NCBI GenBank assembly: GCA_034434835.1
Contig: DAOTXX010000019.1
Span: 1-64,000 of the forward strand
Length of the DNA: 64,000 nucleotides
Direction of reading: 5' to 3'
DNA from: JBGLNJ01 sp034434835
Lineage (GTDB): Bacteria > Chloroflexota > Anaerolineae > Fen-1058
Part shown: one piece after another, positions 15,915-25,680 of the stretch
Layout: every line of letters starts with the position of its first letter
Position numbering within the stretch: position 1 is the stretch's first letter
The notes under the pieces: model-generated
What the model was told of the DNA's origin: nothing
Seen by the model: the letters and a program-made list of their open reading frames with translations, nothing else
The model's database searches: none
Made by a program: the position numbers and the translations under genes

Positions 15915-17228
15915 GCTCGGCCTCGTCTCCTCGTCTTGACGCTCGTCTGCCGTGATGGCTCGGAGCCATGCCACGATTGTAGGATAACATGATTCCCGTT
16001 AGGAAAGATCGCAAATTGATTGCAGTTGTATTGAAACATCATTACAACGGTCTACCGGATCCGGCAGGCCCCAGCCCCACTCCTGAGTTGCCGCGTGGGG
16101 CCAGCACTCACCGCCCTGGCCGACCCTGCCAGCGGAACATGGTTCTGCGGCTGGTCAGCCGCCTTTGGCAGATTACAAATCATTCGGCCATCGCCATGTC
16201 TCCTTCCCAACCAAACTCGCGTTCGTAACCGTTCAGACGGTTGCCTTTTCTCACCACCAGGACATCAAGTTTAACTGACCTGTGGTGACCTCTGGCGGAA
16301 ACAAAGTACGAGCCACTGACAACATTTCAAAAATCCTTTGTGCCTTCGTGTCTTGGTGGTAAAGATGGAACACCCACTGAACGGTTACCTCGCGTTCAAA
16401 TCCAGGCGTGTCGAGGGAGGCCATTACCAGATTATACTGAGCGCGGTCATGTTTTGCGCTTTTATATTTGTCCTCATCCCTGTCAACGAATTGCCTTCGG
16501 CGCAACGAATCAACGAATGAGCACAGCTAGCGGGCCTATTCGTTTATTCGCTCAATATTCGTTGACAGGAGAAAAGTGCAATTTGTGTCCGCGTTGGGTA
16601 CATTTAGACAAGCGCAACAGGCAGCTTGGCCTTCGTAGCGAGGCAACGATCGAGTCTTGTTATAACTCTGTGATGGCGTCGCAATGCGTGCGTAACCGAA
16701 TTGATATTCCATCCCTGACCGATTTGTATAGAATCAGCGTAACCGTTCACGGCCTGACCCACGCAAAGCTGGAGCACATTCACGTTTGATCTCGGTAACG
16801 TACTACCATGAAACCAGAGCCAATCAAATGGATTGGGCTGGTCTGCTGCTGCACGATCACACATGCAAGCGACCTCGCGCCGTCATCCATCCCAACGTGA
16901 TGGGCGGTTTCCGCTCCGAGTAGAGATCACGAACGTGTGCCGCCTTGACCACTACTCTCAATCCCACGACATGAGCGAGTCAGAATATCTCATCAGATGA
17001 TCGGTTTGGAGGCGATACATATAACACGTGCATAACATCTCATAACGGGTGCGTAACGGGAAGCTGAGCATTTGATAATCTTTCTGCAAGAGTATTGCCA
17101 CGCCCTCGGCGTGTCAATCAGTTAAACTAGGTTCAAAATCCATGAGGGAGAACAGACATTCAACCGACTCAGCCAGAGATGAAATCTGGCGATGCAAGGA
17201 CAGCAGGTCAACAGGATAGGAGAAGGAA
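15915..17228. other. Long stretch without a convincing gene
   Basis: About 1.3 kb. The open frames here are short, lack ribosome sites and show no family pattern. It holds a GGCCCCA/TGGGGCC hairpin (about 16067-16102), the 72 bp dispersed repeat, a CACGCC/GGCGTG hairpin near 17099-17113, and the upstream region of the large surface protein. Untranslated RNA or decayed genes are possible; neither can be shown here. Confidence 0.5.
16529..16600 (+). repeat. 72 bp dispersed repeat, copy 1
   Basis: These 72 bases recur in inverse orientation at 27468-27539 with three differences. The similarity resumes upstream in CTGAGCGCGG, which lies next to the repeat at 27.5 kb but about 85 bases away here, so one copy has gained or lost a segment. 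That extra segment holds CTGTCAACGAAT, the exact inverse of ATTCGTTGACAG inside the repeat. Confidence 0.85.
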
Positions 17229-20200
17229 ATGCGTACCACAGGATCGATCCGACTCACGATGGCATTGGCGTTGGGACTGACGATCGTCTTGGCCTCGACG
17301 TTCATGCTGGTCACGGGAGTTGCCTTCGGCGCGCCGTTGCAGGAAAGCCACGGCGACGGCGAGATCATCAGCCCTGTTCAGACGACGAGTGGCACCTGGG
17401 GACCAGGCACGCTCACGGCCACGACGGATGTCCTCATCAGCCCGACCGCCGTGATCACGATCGCTCCCCATACGACCATTCGGGTCGCAGATGGCAAAGG
17501 CTTGACCGTCCTGGGCGACTTGCGCAGCGATGGCCCGGTCACCTTTACCACAGCCAGCTCGCCGGCCGTGCCGGGTGCGTGGAAGGGTATTACCTACACG
17601 ACAGGCAGCCAGGGCTATCTCGATCAGGTCACTATCGAGTACGCCCAGCACGCACTCATCCTGAGCACGACCAATCCGATCACCATCTCCAACAGCACCA
17701 TCCGCTATAACAGACATGCGCCAGCGTCGGGCGAGGATGCGTTCGGCGCGGGCATCGCGATTGTGGACGGCGCACACCTGGTGACCAATACTCAAGTCTA
17801 TGGGAATATTCTTGTCGGCTCTGGCGCAGGCAGCAATGCATTTGGCGGAGGGATTGACATCCAGGGCAGCGGCTCTCAAGTGATCAATTCCATCATCTAC
17901 AGCAACGTCATCACCTCCACTGAAGCTTTCGCCATCGGAGGCGGCATTGCCATCCGAGGCGACGGCAATGCTTCCCTGATCGAAGGCTGCCAGGTGATGA
18001 GCAATACCGTGCGCGCCCTGGGAGTGGACGACGTGACCACTTATGGAGAAGGCGGCGGCATTGGCTTTCCAGTTGGCAGCGCCACACGCGCCGTGATCCG
18101 CCGCAACTGGATCGCTGGCAACATCAATCGCTCGGTCGTAGCCAATGGCGCCGGCATTGGGCTATCTCTCGATGCCACCGCCGACCTCATTGATAGCAAT
18201 ATCATCTACAACAACCTGTGCGAAAGCCCCGGAGGAAACCCGGCGAACATGGATAACTACTGGGCCGAGGGTGGCGGTATTGATACCTGGGGAGGCGCTA
18301 ACCAGGTCACCGTGACCAACAATCTCATCCTCAGCAACACGGTTCGCTGCATTAACAGATGTTATTCCAACACAGGCCCAGCGGGCGGCGGTATGATGGT
18401 GAATGGCGATTCGGCGGCCAACCCCACCCGGGTGATCAACAACACGATAGTAGGTAATCGCGCCGAAGGCCAGACCAGCGGCGGGCATGGCGGAGCGATT
18501 GGCGCGCAGACCAACGGTGTGTTTGCCAACAACATCATCGTGGGCAATAGCTGCACCGCCAGCAATTGCGGAGGCGCCTTTTATTGGTGGGCCGGCGTTT
18601 CAGTGGGCTACGGCGACCTGTGGAACAACTCACCCAACCATTATGCAGGTGGGATTACCACGCTGCGTCCCACCGACATCTCGCAGAACCCACTGTTCGT
18701 TGGCACCGGGGATCTTGCGCAATCGTACCATCTGCGCCAGGGTTCGCCCGCGATGGACCGCGGCACGAGCGCCAACGCGCCAGCCGAGGACTATGATCAG
18801 CAGGCCCGCCCTCTGGGCGCAACCTGGGACATGGGCTTTGATGAGGTACAGCCCTTTACCTATACCAAGTCTGTGGACCTGAGCACAGCTCGTGGGAACG
18901 ATCTCTTGACCTATACCGTCGTTGTCACCAATCCCGATCCCAACGCGACCTTTGTAAGTGGCCTCATCACCGATGTCTTGCCTTCCAACACTCGCTACAG
19001 CAGCGGCCCGAATTGCAGTCTCGGTGTGTGCGGCTATGATAGCGGGGCAAAGGTCATCACCTGGACTGGCAATATCCCGGTCAACAGCGTCTTGAATTTG
19101 AGTTTTGCCGCCCAGGTGGACACTGGCCTGGCCGATGGTACCACCATCACGAACAGCGCGTTCATCACCGTCGGCACAATCGGCAAGACGACCGACGTGG
19201 TTACGACCACCATTTACAACCCAGCCTTTACGCTGACCAAGCAGGCTATGGGCACATTGGCCGTCGGCGGGCCGCTTACTTATACGATCGGGGTCACTAA
19301 CACCAGCCTTCAGGCTGAAGGCACCAACCTGGTCGTCAACGACACACTGCCCTCTGGCGCCAATTACATCTCCGGGGGAGCGCTGCAAGGCGGCGTGATC
19401 AGTTGGACGATTCCCAGCCTCCCGGCCAACAGCAGCGCCCAGGTGAGCTTTGTCGTCAGCACTTGCCAGACGAGTCTGACCAATGACACTTTTCAAGTCA
19501 TCACCAGCGCGCAAGGCATCGCCAGCCCACCAGGGACTCCCCTGGTGACTGCTCTGACACCGCCTAATCTGTTCGCCGATTTCACTCACGCTCCGACTCT
19601 GATCGCCACAGGCGATACCGTCTACTTGACAAGCACGAGCACGACCAACGGCGGCCCGATCGTCCGTTGGGAATGGGATTTTGGCGACAGCCAAACTGGC
19701 AGCGGCGCAACGACTAGCCACGTCTATGCCAATATGGGCACCTACACGGTGACGTTGACCGTGACGGACACTTGCGGCTATGTGAATACGAAAGCCAGCT
19801 CCATCATCGTCAAGGCCAACACCACGACTACACTCGCATCCTCGCCAAACCCATCGGCGCTTGGTCAATCCGTCACCTTCACGGCGACCGTGAGCGTCGT
19901 TCCGCCGGATGCCGGCACACCGACAGGCAACGTCAACTTTTATGACGGCGGCCTGCTACTCGACAGCAGAACACTCGATGGTTCGGGCCAGGCTGTTTTC
20001 ACCACCTCATCGCTGATACTGGGTGGACACGTCATCACGGCTGCCTATACAGGCGATAGCAACTATAACGGCAGCACCTCAACTGCACTCAACCAGTTGG
20101 TGACTGACACGCCCATCACGAACCTGACCGCCGTCAACGACAGCCCGACGACGCTGGGCAACGCGACCGCTTTCACGGCGACGGCGACGGGCAGCAACAT

Positions 20201-22340
20201 CGTCTACTCGTGGGATTTCGGCGACGGGCAAACGGGCAGCGGCGCGAACGTCAGCCACATCTACGCCGCCGTCGGCAATTACATCGCCACCGTCACCGCC
20301 ACCAACGGCGTCAGCCAGGTTGTCGCCACCACGCCGGTCACCGTCCTGGACACGCCCATCACCAACCTGACCGCCGTCAACGACAGCCCGACGACACTCG
20401 GCAATGCGACCGCTTTCACGGCGACGGCAACCGGCAGCAACATCGTCTACACCTGGAATTTCGGCGATGGAGCAACGGCCAGCGGCGCAACAGTCAATCA
20501 CACCTACGCCGCCGTCGGCAATTACATTGCCACCGTCACCGCCACCAACGGCGTCAGCCAAGTTGTGGCGACGACGCCGGTCACTATCACCAACCTGGCG
20601 CCTATCGCTAACGCTGGTTCCGATCAAACTGTGGTCGTCGGTTCTATCGTCACACTGGATGGCAGCGCCAGCACCGACCCGGATGGGCACTTGCCCCTGA
20701 CCTATGGCTGGCAACAAACCGGCGGCACATCGGTCGTTCTGAGCAGCGCCACGATCAGCCAGCCCACGTTTACCGCGCCGAGCGCGCCGACGGTCTTGAC
20801 CTTTAGCCTGGTCGTCACGGATGCGCGCGGCCTGCCCAGCGCTGCGCCCGATACGGTGGTCATCACCGTCACTTCGGCTGGCCTTGCGCGCATCGCCATA
20901 TCGCCCAAGAGCGCGGCCATCACGGCAGGGCAGTCTCAAACTTACACGGTTCAGGGTTTTGACTCCTACGGCAATAGCCTCGGCGATGTCACGGCATCGA
21001 GCAGCTTGACGATCACGCCTGCCGCAGGTGGCGTCTGGGCTGGCAACATCTATACCAGCCAGAAAGCTGGCGTCTGGACTGTTACAGCGCAGAATGGCGC
21101 CTTGACCGACACAGCCACTTTGACAGTCAGCCATGGTCTTGCGGCTTTGATGACGCTCTCGCCCGGTTCATACACTCTGGTTGCCGGCAATAGCGTCACC
21201 TATACGGTCACTGCGACCGACTCGTTCGGCAACTCGTGGAACGCGACGAGCGCAGCAGCATACACCATCACCCCGGGCGCAGGCGGAACGTGGTCGGGGA
21301 ACATCTACACAAGCCAGATCACCGGGTCGTGGACAGTCACGGCGACGGTGGATGGCGCGTCCGGCCAGGCTGGCCTGGTGGTGAATCACAACGTAGCGAC
21401 GGTGGTCGCTCTTGCGCCAGCTTCACGGGTCGTCACAGCGGGCGATAGCGTGAACTATACCGTCGTCGCCACAGACACCTCGGGCAACTCGTGGGACGCG
21501 ACCGGTACAGCAGCATACACCATCACGCCGGGGGCAGGCGGAACGTGGGCAGGGAACGTCTATACGAGCCAAATCGCAGGAACGTGGACAGTTACGGCGA
21601 CCGTAGGTGGCAAGTCGGGTAACGCCACCCTCTACGTGAACGCCGGTGCGCCGTTCGCCTTGACGCTGCAGGCCAACCCCGCCACGCTGATGGCGAATGG
21701 AACCAGCACATCCACGATCACCGCACTGGTCGCCGACCAGTTCGGTAACCCGGTCGCCGATGGCACCAGCGTGAGCTTTGGCGCAACGCTCGGCACAGTC
21801 AGCACGCCGCACGTGACGACGAACGGCCGCGCTGTGGCGATCTTTACCGCGGGGACGCAGGCTGGCACCGCCACCGTCACTGCCACAGCCAATGGTCGCA
21901 GCGGCAACGTCCAACTCATGCTGACGCAGGGATTGGTGGACCTCTCGCCTTCGGTCAAGCGAGCCAGCGCGGCGACCTTTGCCTCGGGCGAGTTGTTGAC
22001 CTATACCATCATCCTGACCAACTCGGGCAATTCGGTGGCAGCCAACCTCGTGGTGACCGATCCTATCCCGGTCGGAGCGACCTTTGTGCCCGGCTCGCTC
22101 AGCGGCAATGGCGCGACCTACAATACCAGCCAGAATCGCATCGAGTGGAATGGGACATTACAGCCTGGGGAATCGGCACAATTCGTTTACGCGATCACCG
22201 TCAGAACCCATCAAGTCATCACGATCACCAACAGGGCTTTTGTGAGTCTGGGCGGCGTGGTGGATCGGATCCTCACCGTGGAGACGCAGGCGAGGCCCCG
22301 GTACATCTATTTGCCCGTCGTCATGCGCAACGTTCCATAG
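17229..22340 (+). CDS. Large exported multidomain surface protein
   Basis: 1703 residues. The parts, in order, are: a signal peptide (about 1-37); a parallel beta-helix with many NxxI repeats (about 60-530); two DUF11 domains (about 543-785); a PKD domain (785-860); a Big_3-like Ig domain (864-955); two almost identical 81-residue PKD domains (960-1121); a PKD/REJ-like domain (1123-1215); three Ig-like repeats of about 86 residues, each with ITPxAGGxWxGNxYTSQ (1218-1473); a Big_1/invasin-like domain (1475-1570); a third DUF11; and the C-terminus YIYLPVVMRNVP. It is probably an adhesin or cell-surface stalk protein. The ATG has an AGGAGAAGGAA site and a strong terminator follows. Confidence 0.9.
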   Translation: MRTTGSIRLTMALALGLTIVLASTFMLVTGVAFGAPLQESHGDGEIISPVQTTSGTWGPGTLTATTDVLISPTAVITIAPHTTIRVADGKGLTVLGDLRSDGPVTFTTASSPAVPGAWKGITYTTGSQGYLDQVTIEYAQHALILSTTNPITISNSTIRYNRHAPASGEDAFGAGIAIVDGAHLVTNTQVYGNILVGSGAGSNAFGGGIDIQGSGSQVINSIIYSNVITSTEAFAIGGGIAIRGDGNASLIEGCQVMSNTVRALGVDDVTTYGEGGGIGFPVGSATRAVIRRNWIAGNINRSVVANGAGIGLSLDATADLIDSNIIYNNLCESPGGNPANMDNYWAEGGGIDTWGGANQVTVTNNLILSNTVRCINRCYSNTGPAGGGMMVNGDSAANPTRVINNTIVGNRAEGQTSGGHGGAIGAQTNGVFANNIIVGNSCTASNCGGAFYWWAGVSVGYGDLWNNSPNHYAGGITTLRPTDISQNPLFVGTGDLAQSYHLRQGSPAMDRGTSANAPAEDYDQQARPLGATWDMGFDEVQPFTYTKSVDLSTARGNDLLTYTVVVTNPDPNATFVSGLITDVLPSNTRYSSGPNCSLGVCGYDSGAKVITWTGNIPVNSVLNLSFAAQVDTGLADGTTITNSAFITVGTIGKTTDVVTTTIYNPAFTLTKQAMGTLAVGGPLTYTIGVTNTSLQAEGTNLVVNDTLPSGANYISGGALQGGVISWTIPSLPANSSAQVSFVVSTCQTSLTNDTFQVITSAQGIASPPGTPLVTALTPPNLFADFTHAPTLIATGDTVYLTSTSTTNGGPIVRWEWDFGDSQTGSGATTSHVYANMGTYTVTLTVTDTCGYVNTKASSIIVKANTTTTLASSPNPSALGQSVTFTATVSVVPPDAGTPTGNVNFYDGGLLLDSRTLDGSGQAVFTTSSLILGGHVITAAYTGDSNYNGSTSTALNQLVTDTPITNLTAVNDSPTTLGNATAFTATATGSNIVYSWDFGDGQTGSGANVSHIYAAVGNYIATVTATNGVSQVVATTPVTVLDTPITNLTAVNDSPTTLGNATAFTATATGSNIVYTWNFGDGATASGATVNHTYAAVGNYIATVTATNGVSQVVATTPVTITNLAPIANAGSDQTVVVGSIVTLDGSASTDPDGHLPLTYGWQQTGGTSVVLSSATISQPTFTAPSAPTVLTFSLVVTDARGLPSAAPDTVVITVTSAGLARIAISPKSAAITAGQSQTYTVQGFDSYGNSLGDVTASSSLTITPAAGGVWAGNIYTSQKAGVWTVTAQNGALTDTATLTVSHGLAALMTLSPGSYTLVAGNSVTYTVTATDSFGNSWNATSAAAYTITPGAGGTWSGNIYTSQITGSWTVTATVDGASGQAGLVVNHNVATVVALAPASRVVTAGDSVNYTVVATDTSGNSWDATGTAAYTITPGAGGTWAGNVYTSQIAGTWTVTATVGGKSGNATLYVNAGAPFALTLQANPATLMANGTSTSTITALVADQFGNPVADGTSVSFGATLGTVSTPHVTTNGRAVAIFTAGTQAGTATVTATANGRSGNVQLMLTQGLVDLSPSVKRASAATFASGELLTYTIILTNSGNSVAANLVVTDPIPVGATFVPGSLSGNGATYNTSQNRIEWNGTLQPGESAQFVYAITVRTHQVITITNRAFVSLGGVVDRILTVETQARPRYIYLPVVMRNVP
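20106..20588 (+). repeat. Tandem 243 bp repeat coding two PKD domains
   Basis: Bases 20106-20348 and 20349-20588 are near-identical, with mostly silent differences. Each codes for one 81-residue PKD domain containing NFGDG or DFGDG. The high identity points to recent duplication or gene conversion. Confidence 0.9.
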
Positions 22341-22364
22341 CTCGTCCCCATCCTATGCAATCTG

Positions 22365-22396
22365 GAGGCCGGCTTGATCCGGCCTCTGGTTTTTTT
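22365..22396 (+). terminator. Terminator of the surface-protein gene
   Basis: An 8 bp stem, GAGGCCGG / CCGGCCTC, with a six-base loop, followed by TGG and seven T. Confidence 0.9.
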
Positions 22397-22517
22397 GGAG
22401 GGTATCTCCCATACAGCGTGGGTAAATCCCTACAACCTGTCATTGTGAGAATCCCATACCCGTCGGCGGGCATGTTTAACGACAGAAACTGCTCGCGCCT
22501 GTGTGAGCGCGCTAAAA

Positions 22518-22565
22518 GCTGGCTTCAGCCAGCGCTGCTATGTAGACCGGCGATTCATCGCCGGT
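22518..22565. repeat. Pair of perfect hairpins with T-NN-A centres
   Basis: GCTGGCT-TC-AGCCAGC at 22518-22533 and ACCGGCGAT-TC-ATCGCCGGT at 22546-22565. They are of the same design as those at 3.7, 39.0 and 57.9 kb. Confidence 0.65.
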
Positions 22566-22654
22566 TGTACCTGCGGAAGGACGAGCGCAAGTTTCTGAGT
22601 AGCCGCCGAAGGCAGCGGCGCTGTGTTCTGCACGCAATCTCGTTTTTGCAATAT

Positions 22655-22692
22655 GGAGATTGCTTCGGGCGCTACGCGCCCTCGCAATGACA
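22655..22692. repeat. Relative of the MITE core
   Basis: GGAGATTGCTTCG, a GGGCGC-TAC-GCGCCC hairpin, then CTCGCAATGACAG. The outer words are the same as those at 27668-27708 inside the MITE; only the central hairpin differs. Confidence 0.65.
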
Positions 22693-22812
22693 GTGCCATC
22701 CACGTCAAGTGGAAAATACTCTTTTTTGATCGAGAATTGATCGCCATCATAGACGCGCAACGCCAGACTGCTCCATCATCTGTGATATAATCCAATCAAA
22801 ATTGGAGAGACG

Positions 22813-23589
22813 ATGCGAGTTCTGGTGACGAACGACGATGGCGTGGACGCGCCGGGACTGCTCGCGCTCAAGCGCGCGCTGGACGCGGTGGGCGAGACTC
22901 TGGTCGTCGCGCCGGAACACAACTGGTCAGCGGCCGGGCACCGCAAGACGATGCACAAGCCGCTGCGCCTGGCTCAGGCGCGGCTGGAGGATGGCTCGCT
23001 TGCCTATGCGGCCAGCGGCAGTCCATCGGATTGCGTCGCGCTGGTCATGCTGGGCGCGCTCCAGGTCAAGCCCGATCTGGTCGTCTCTGGCATCAACCCC
23101 AATCCCAACCTCGGCCAGGACATGACCTATTCCGGCACGGTGACGGCGGCGATGGAAGGGACGATCAGCGGGGTCCCCTCGTTTGCTGTTTCGACCGATA
23201 CGCGCGAAGCCAAAAAACGCGGCGTTGCAGAGCCTTTCACGCTCGCCGCCGATTTTGCTGCCGTCGTCGCGCGCAAGATCATGGCGGAGGGATTGCCGCC
23301 CGGCGTGCTGCTCAACGTGAATGTGCCCGGCGTGGCGAAGGAGAACCTCCGAGGCGTGCGCGTCACCCGCATGTGCCGCCGCATCTATCGTGATGAATTG
23401 GTCGAGCGCGCCGACCCGCGCGGCAGGCCGTACTATTGGATCGGCGGCGAAGAGCCGACGGCCGAGCCGGACGCAGGCACCGACTTTTGGGCGCTCGAAA
23501 ACGGTTTTATCTCGGTCACACCGCTGCACCTCGATCTGACTGCCTATCCACAGATGGAACTTGTAGCAGGCTGGGCGCTCCGACTGTAA
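22813..23589 (+). CDS. surE: 5'/3'-nucleotidase SurE
   Basis: A 258-residue protein. It starts MRVLVTNDDGVDAPGL, with the metal-binding Asp-Asp of SurE, followed by VAPEHNWSAAGH, the SGINPNPNLG loop and YSGTVTAAMEG. SurE removes phosphate from nucleoside monophosphates under stress or in stationary phase. The ATG has a GGAGAG site. It is the first gene of a run that continues with xseA, xseB and a DUF212 gene. Confidence 0.95.
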   Translation: MRVLVTNDDGVDAPGLLALKRALDAVGETLVVAPEHNWSAAGHRKTMHKPLRLAQARLEDGSLAYAASGSPSDCVALVMLGALQVKPDLVVSGINPNPNLGQDMTYSGTVTAAMEGTISGVPSFAVSTDTREAKKRGVAEPFTLAADFAAVVARKIMAEGLPPGVLLNVNVPGVAKENLRGVRVTRMCRRIYRDELVERADPRGRPYYWIGGEEPTAEPDAGTDFWALENGFISVTPLHLDLTAYPQMELVAGWALRL

Positions 23590-23611
23590 ATACCCAAGAC
23601 CCAATACCTTT
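23590..23611. repeat. Heptad-period tract between surE and xseA
   Basis: ATACCCA, AGACCCA, ATACCTT fill almost the whole 22-base gap. Confidence 0.5.
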
Positions 23612-24820
23612 ATGCAACAGATGAATTTATTCTCCGCACCCGAACCCATGACCGTCAGCGACCTCACGCGGTACATCCGCGAGATGTTTGAGGTGGACTA
23701 TCGCCTGCAAGACGTGTGGGTCGAAGGCGAGGTCTCTGGCCTCACCCGCCATACCTCGGGCCACATTTACTTTACGCTCAAAGACGCCTCGGCGCAGATC
23801 GCGTGCGTGATGTGGAAGAATGTGGCGTGGACGTTTGGCGATCTGCTTTCGCATGGCGGTCAGATCGTAGCGCACGGCAAGGTGAGCGTCTATGAGACGC
23901 GCGGGCAGTACCAACTCTATGTGGACCGCGTCCAGCCCAAAGGCCTGGGCGACCTGCACGCGCAGTTCGAGCTGCTCAAGGCCAAACTCCAGGCCGAGGG
24001 GCTTTTTGCGCCAGAGCGCAAGCGGCCCCTGCCAGAATTCCCCCATCGCATCGGACTGGTCACCTCGCCCACTGGCGCGGTCATCCGCGACATTTGCAAC
24101 ATCCTCTCGCGGCGCTGGCCGCTGGTTGAGGTGTTGCTGGCGCCGACCCAAGTCCAGGGCGACGACGCACCGCCACAAATCGTCGCCGCGCTCGATACGC
24201 TGTATCGCCGGGATGATCTCGATCTGATCATCGTCGCGCGTGGAGGTGGCTCGCTAGAAGATTTGTGGGCGTTCAACGACGAGCGTGTGGCGCGCCAGAT
24301 CGCCCAATCGCCGGTACCGGTGGTGAGCGGCGTGGGCCACGAGGTAGATTTCACCATCGCCGATTTCGTCGCCGACCTGCGCGCCCCCACGCCTTCCGCC
24401 GCAGCCGAACTGGTCACCCCCGACCGTATGGAACTGAAGGCCCAAGTGGACGTGCTGCGCTCCAAATTGGTCTCGGCTATCCAGGACGATCTGCGCGACC
24501 GGCGCGCGGCCGTTCAATCCCAGGCGCGCGCCTTGGCTCATCTTTCGCCCCAGCAGCAGCTTGCCAACTTGCGCCAGCGTGCGGATGACCTGATCTCCCA
24601 AGCCACCTCGTCGGTCGCGCATCTGTTGCAACTGCGCCGCGCCCGCCTGACCGGCGCTCTGGCGCGGCTGGACGCGCTCAATCCACTGGCCGTCTTGCAG
24701 CGCGGCTATGCCGTCGTCCGGCGTGAAGGCCAACTGGTGCACAGCGTCTCCCAGGTGTCGCCCGGCGATCGGCTGTCCGTTCACGTCTCGGACGGAGATT
24801 TTGAGGCGACGGTGTCGTGA
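23612..24820 (+). CDS. xseA: Exodeoxyribonuclease VII large subunit
   Basis: A 402-residue protein with an N-terminal OB fold (about residues 12-105: VWVEGEVSGLTRHTSGHIYFTLKD), the catalytic domain with RIGLVTSPTGAVIRDI, RGGGSLEDLWAFNDE and GVGHEVDFTIADFVAD, and a long coiled-coil C-terminal part. With XseB it degrades single-stranded DNA. xseB follows after 39 bases that contain a heptad tract. Confidence 0.96.
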   Translation: MQQMNLFSAPEPMTVSDLTRYIREMFEVDYRLQDVWVEGEVSGLTRHTSGHIYFTLKDASAQIACVMWKNVAWTFGDLLSHGGQIVAHGKVSVYETRGQYQLYVDRVQPKGLGDLHAQFELLKAKLQAEGLFAPERKRPLPEFPHRIGLVTSPTGAVIRDICNILSRRWPLVEVLLAPTQVQGDDAPPQIVAALDTLYRRDDLDLIIVARGGGSLEDLWAFNDERVARQIAQSPVPVVSGVGHEVDFTIADFVADLRAPTPSAAAELVTPDRMELKAQVDVLRSKLVSAIQDDLRDRRAAVQSQARALAHLSPQQQLANLRQRADDLISQATSSVAHLLQLRRARLTGALARLDALNPLAVLQRGYAVVRREGQLVHSVSQVSPGDRLSVHVSDGDFEATVS

Positions 24821-24825
24821 GGCGC

Positions 24826-24852
24826 GACGGAACACGCAGTACGGAATACGGA
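24826..24852. repeat. Heptad-period tract between xseA and xseB
   Basis: CGGAACA, CGCAGTA, CGGAATA, CGG. It fills most of the gap. Confidence 0.5.
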
Positions 24853-24859
24853 GCAGGAC

Positions 24860-25099
24860 ATGAAGAAACAATCCAAGCCTGAAGAGATGACCTTTGAATC
24901 CGCCTTTGCTCAGCTCGAGGAAATCGTCGGCAAGCTGGAGGCGGGCGACCTGGCCCTCGACGAGGCACTGGCGCTCTACGAGCAAGGACAAAAACTGGCT
25001 GCCTTTTGCAGTGCCCAGTTAGATCAGGCCGAGCTAAAGGTACAACAGCTTTCGGCCTCTGGCGCGGTCGAACCGTTTGATGTGAGCGAGGCGCATTGA
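24860..25099 (+). CDS. xseB: Exodeoxyribonuclease VII small subunit
   Basis: A 79-residue helical protein with the family pattern FESAFAQLEEIVGKLEAGDLALDEALALYEQGQKL and ALSLYEEG-like spacing, as in XseB. It forms ExoVII with XseA. Its stop overlaps the start of the following DUF212 gene. Confidence 0.95.
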   Translation: MKKQSKPEEMTFESAFAQLEEIVGKLEAGDLALDEALALYEQGQKLAAFCSAQLDQAELKVQQLSASGAVEPFDVSEAH

Positions 25100-25557
25100 T
25101 GACGGCGTTGGCCGGGCTGCTTTCGAACCAGGTGCTCATCGCCGCGCTGACGTGGTGGGCCGTCGCGCAACTGCTCAAGGTCCCCATTCACTACGCCGTC
25201 CACCGCAGGATAGACCTGCGGTTGTGGGTCAGCGCGGGCGGGATGCCCAGCTCGCACTCGTCGCTGGTCTGCGCGCTGGCGACGGGTGTCGCGCTCACCG
25301 ATGGCCTGACCTCGCCCACCTTTGCGATCTGCGTGGCATTGGCAATGATCGTCATGTACGACGCAGCCGGCGTCCGCCAGGCCGCCGGCAAGCAAGCTGC
25401 CATCCTCAATCAGATCATTGATGAGCTGTTCCAGGGACATCCGATCAGCGAGCAGCGGCTCAAGGAACTGCTCGGCCACACGCGCTTCCAGGTGATCGTC
25501 GGCGCGCTGATGGGTATTTTGGGCACGCTGCTCATGTGGGAATTGTGGCGACTGTAG
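25099..25557 (+). CDS. Divergent PAP2 (DUF212) membrane protein
   Basis: A 152-residue protein with three or four helices and the signature GGMPSSHSSLVCALATG near residue 50. It belongs to DUF212, a divergent branch of the PAP2 phosphatase superfamily. The SxxxSH part is kept, but the activity is not known. The ATG at 25099 lies on the last base of the xseB stop. Confidence 0.85.
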   Translation: MTALAGLLSNQVLIAALTWWAVAQLLKVPIHYAVHRRIDLRLWVSAGGMPSSHSSLVCALATGVALTDGLTSPTFAICVALAMIVMYDAAGVRQAAGKQAAILNQIIDELFQGHPISEQRLKELLGHTRFQVIVGALMGILGTLLMWELWRL

Positions 25558-25595
25558 AGCGCGCTTTCTGCAACAAGCCTGGGCAGCGAAACCGG

Positions 25596-25625
25596 TTGAC
25601 TGATCATCAAGAGGCAAGGTATAAT
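25596..25625 (+). promoter_or_regulatory. Promoter of korA
   Basis: TTGACT and TATAAT are 18 bases apart. The predicted transcription start lies around 25633, after the ATG at 25624. This supports ATG 25681 as the real korA start. Confidence 0.65.
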
Positions 25626-25680
25626 GGCTTGCATCAGGCTGAGGAGAACTGGGTATCACGAGTATCGGTTTGGAGGAGAG

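Larger units (their letters stand above)
22397..22812. other. Repeat-rich intergenic region before surE
   Basis: No gene is seen. It holds two T-NN-A hairpins (22518-22565) and a stretch related to the core of the MITE at 27.6 kb (22655-22692). A TATAAT at 22786-22791 may be the -10 box of surE, but it has no clear -35 partner. Confidence 0.6.

Noticed and set aside
16251..16864. Open frames in the 16 kb gap
   Set aside because: They overlap repeats, are 60-150 codons long and show no codon or family signal.
18630..21914. Several minus-strand frames of 350-410 codons within the surface-protein gene
   Set aside because: They are shadows of a repetitive gene and show only Gly/Arg/Asp-rich text.
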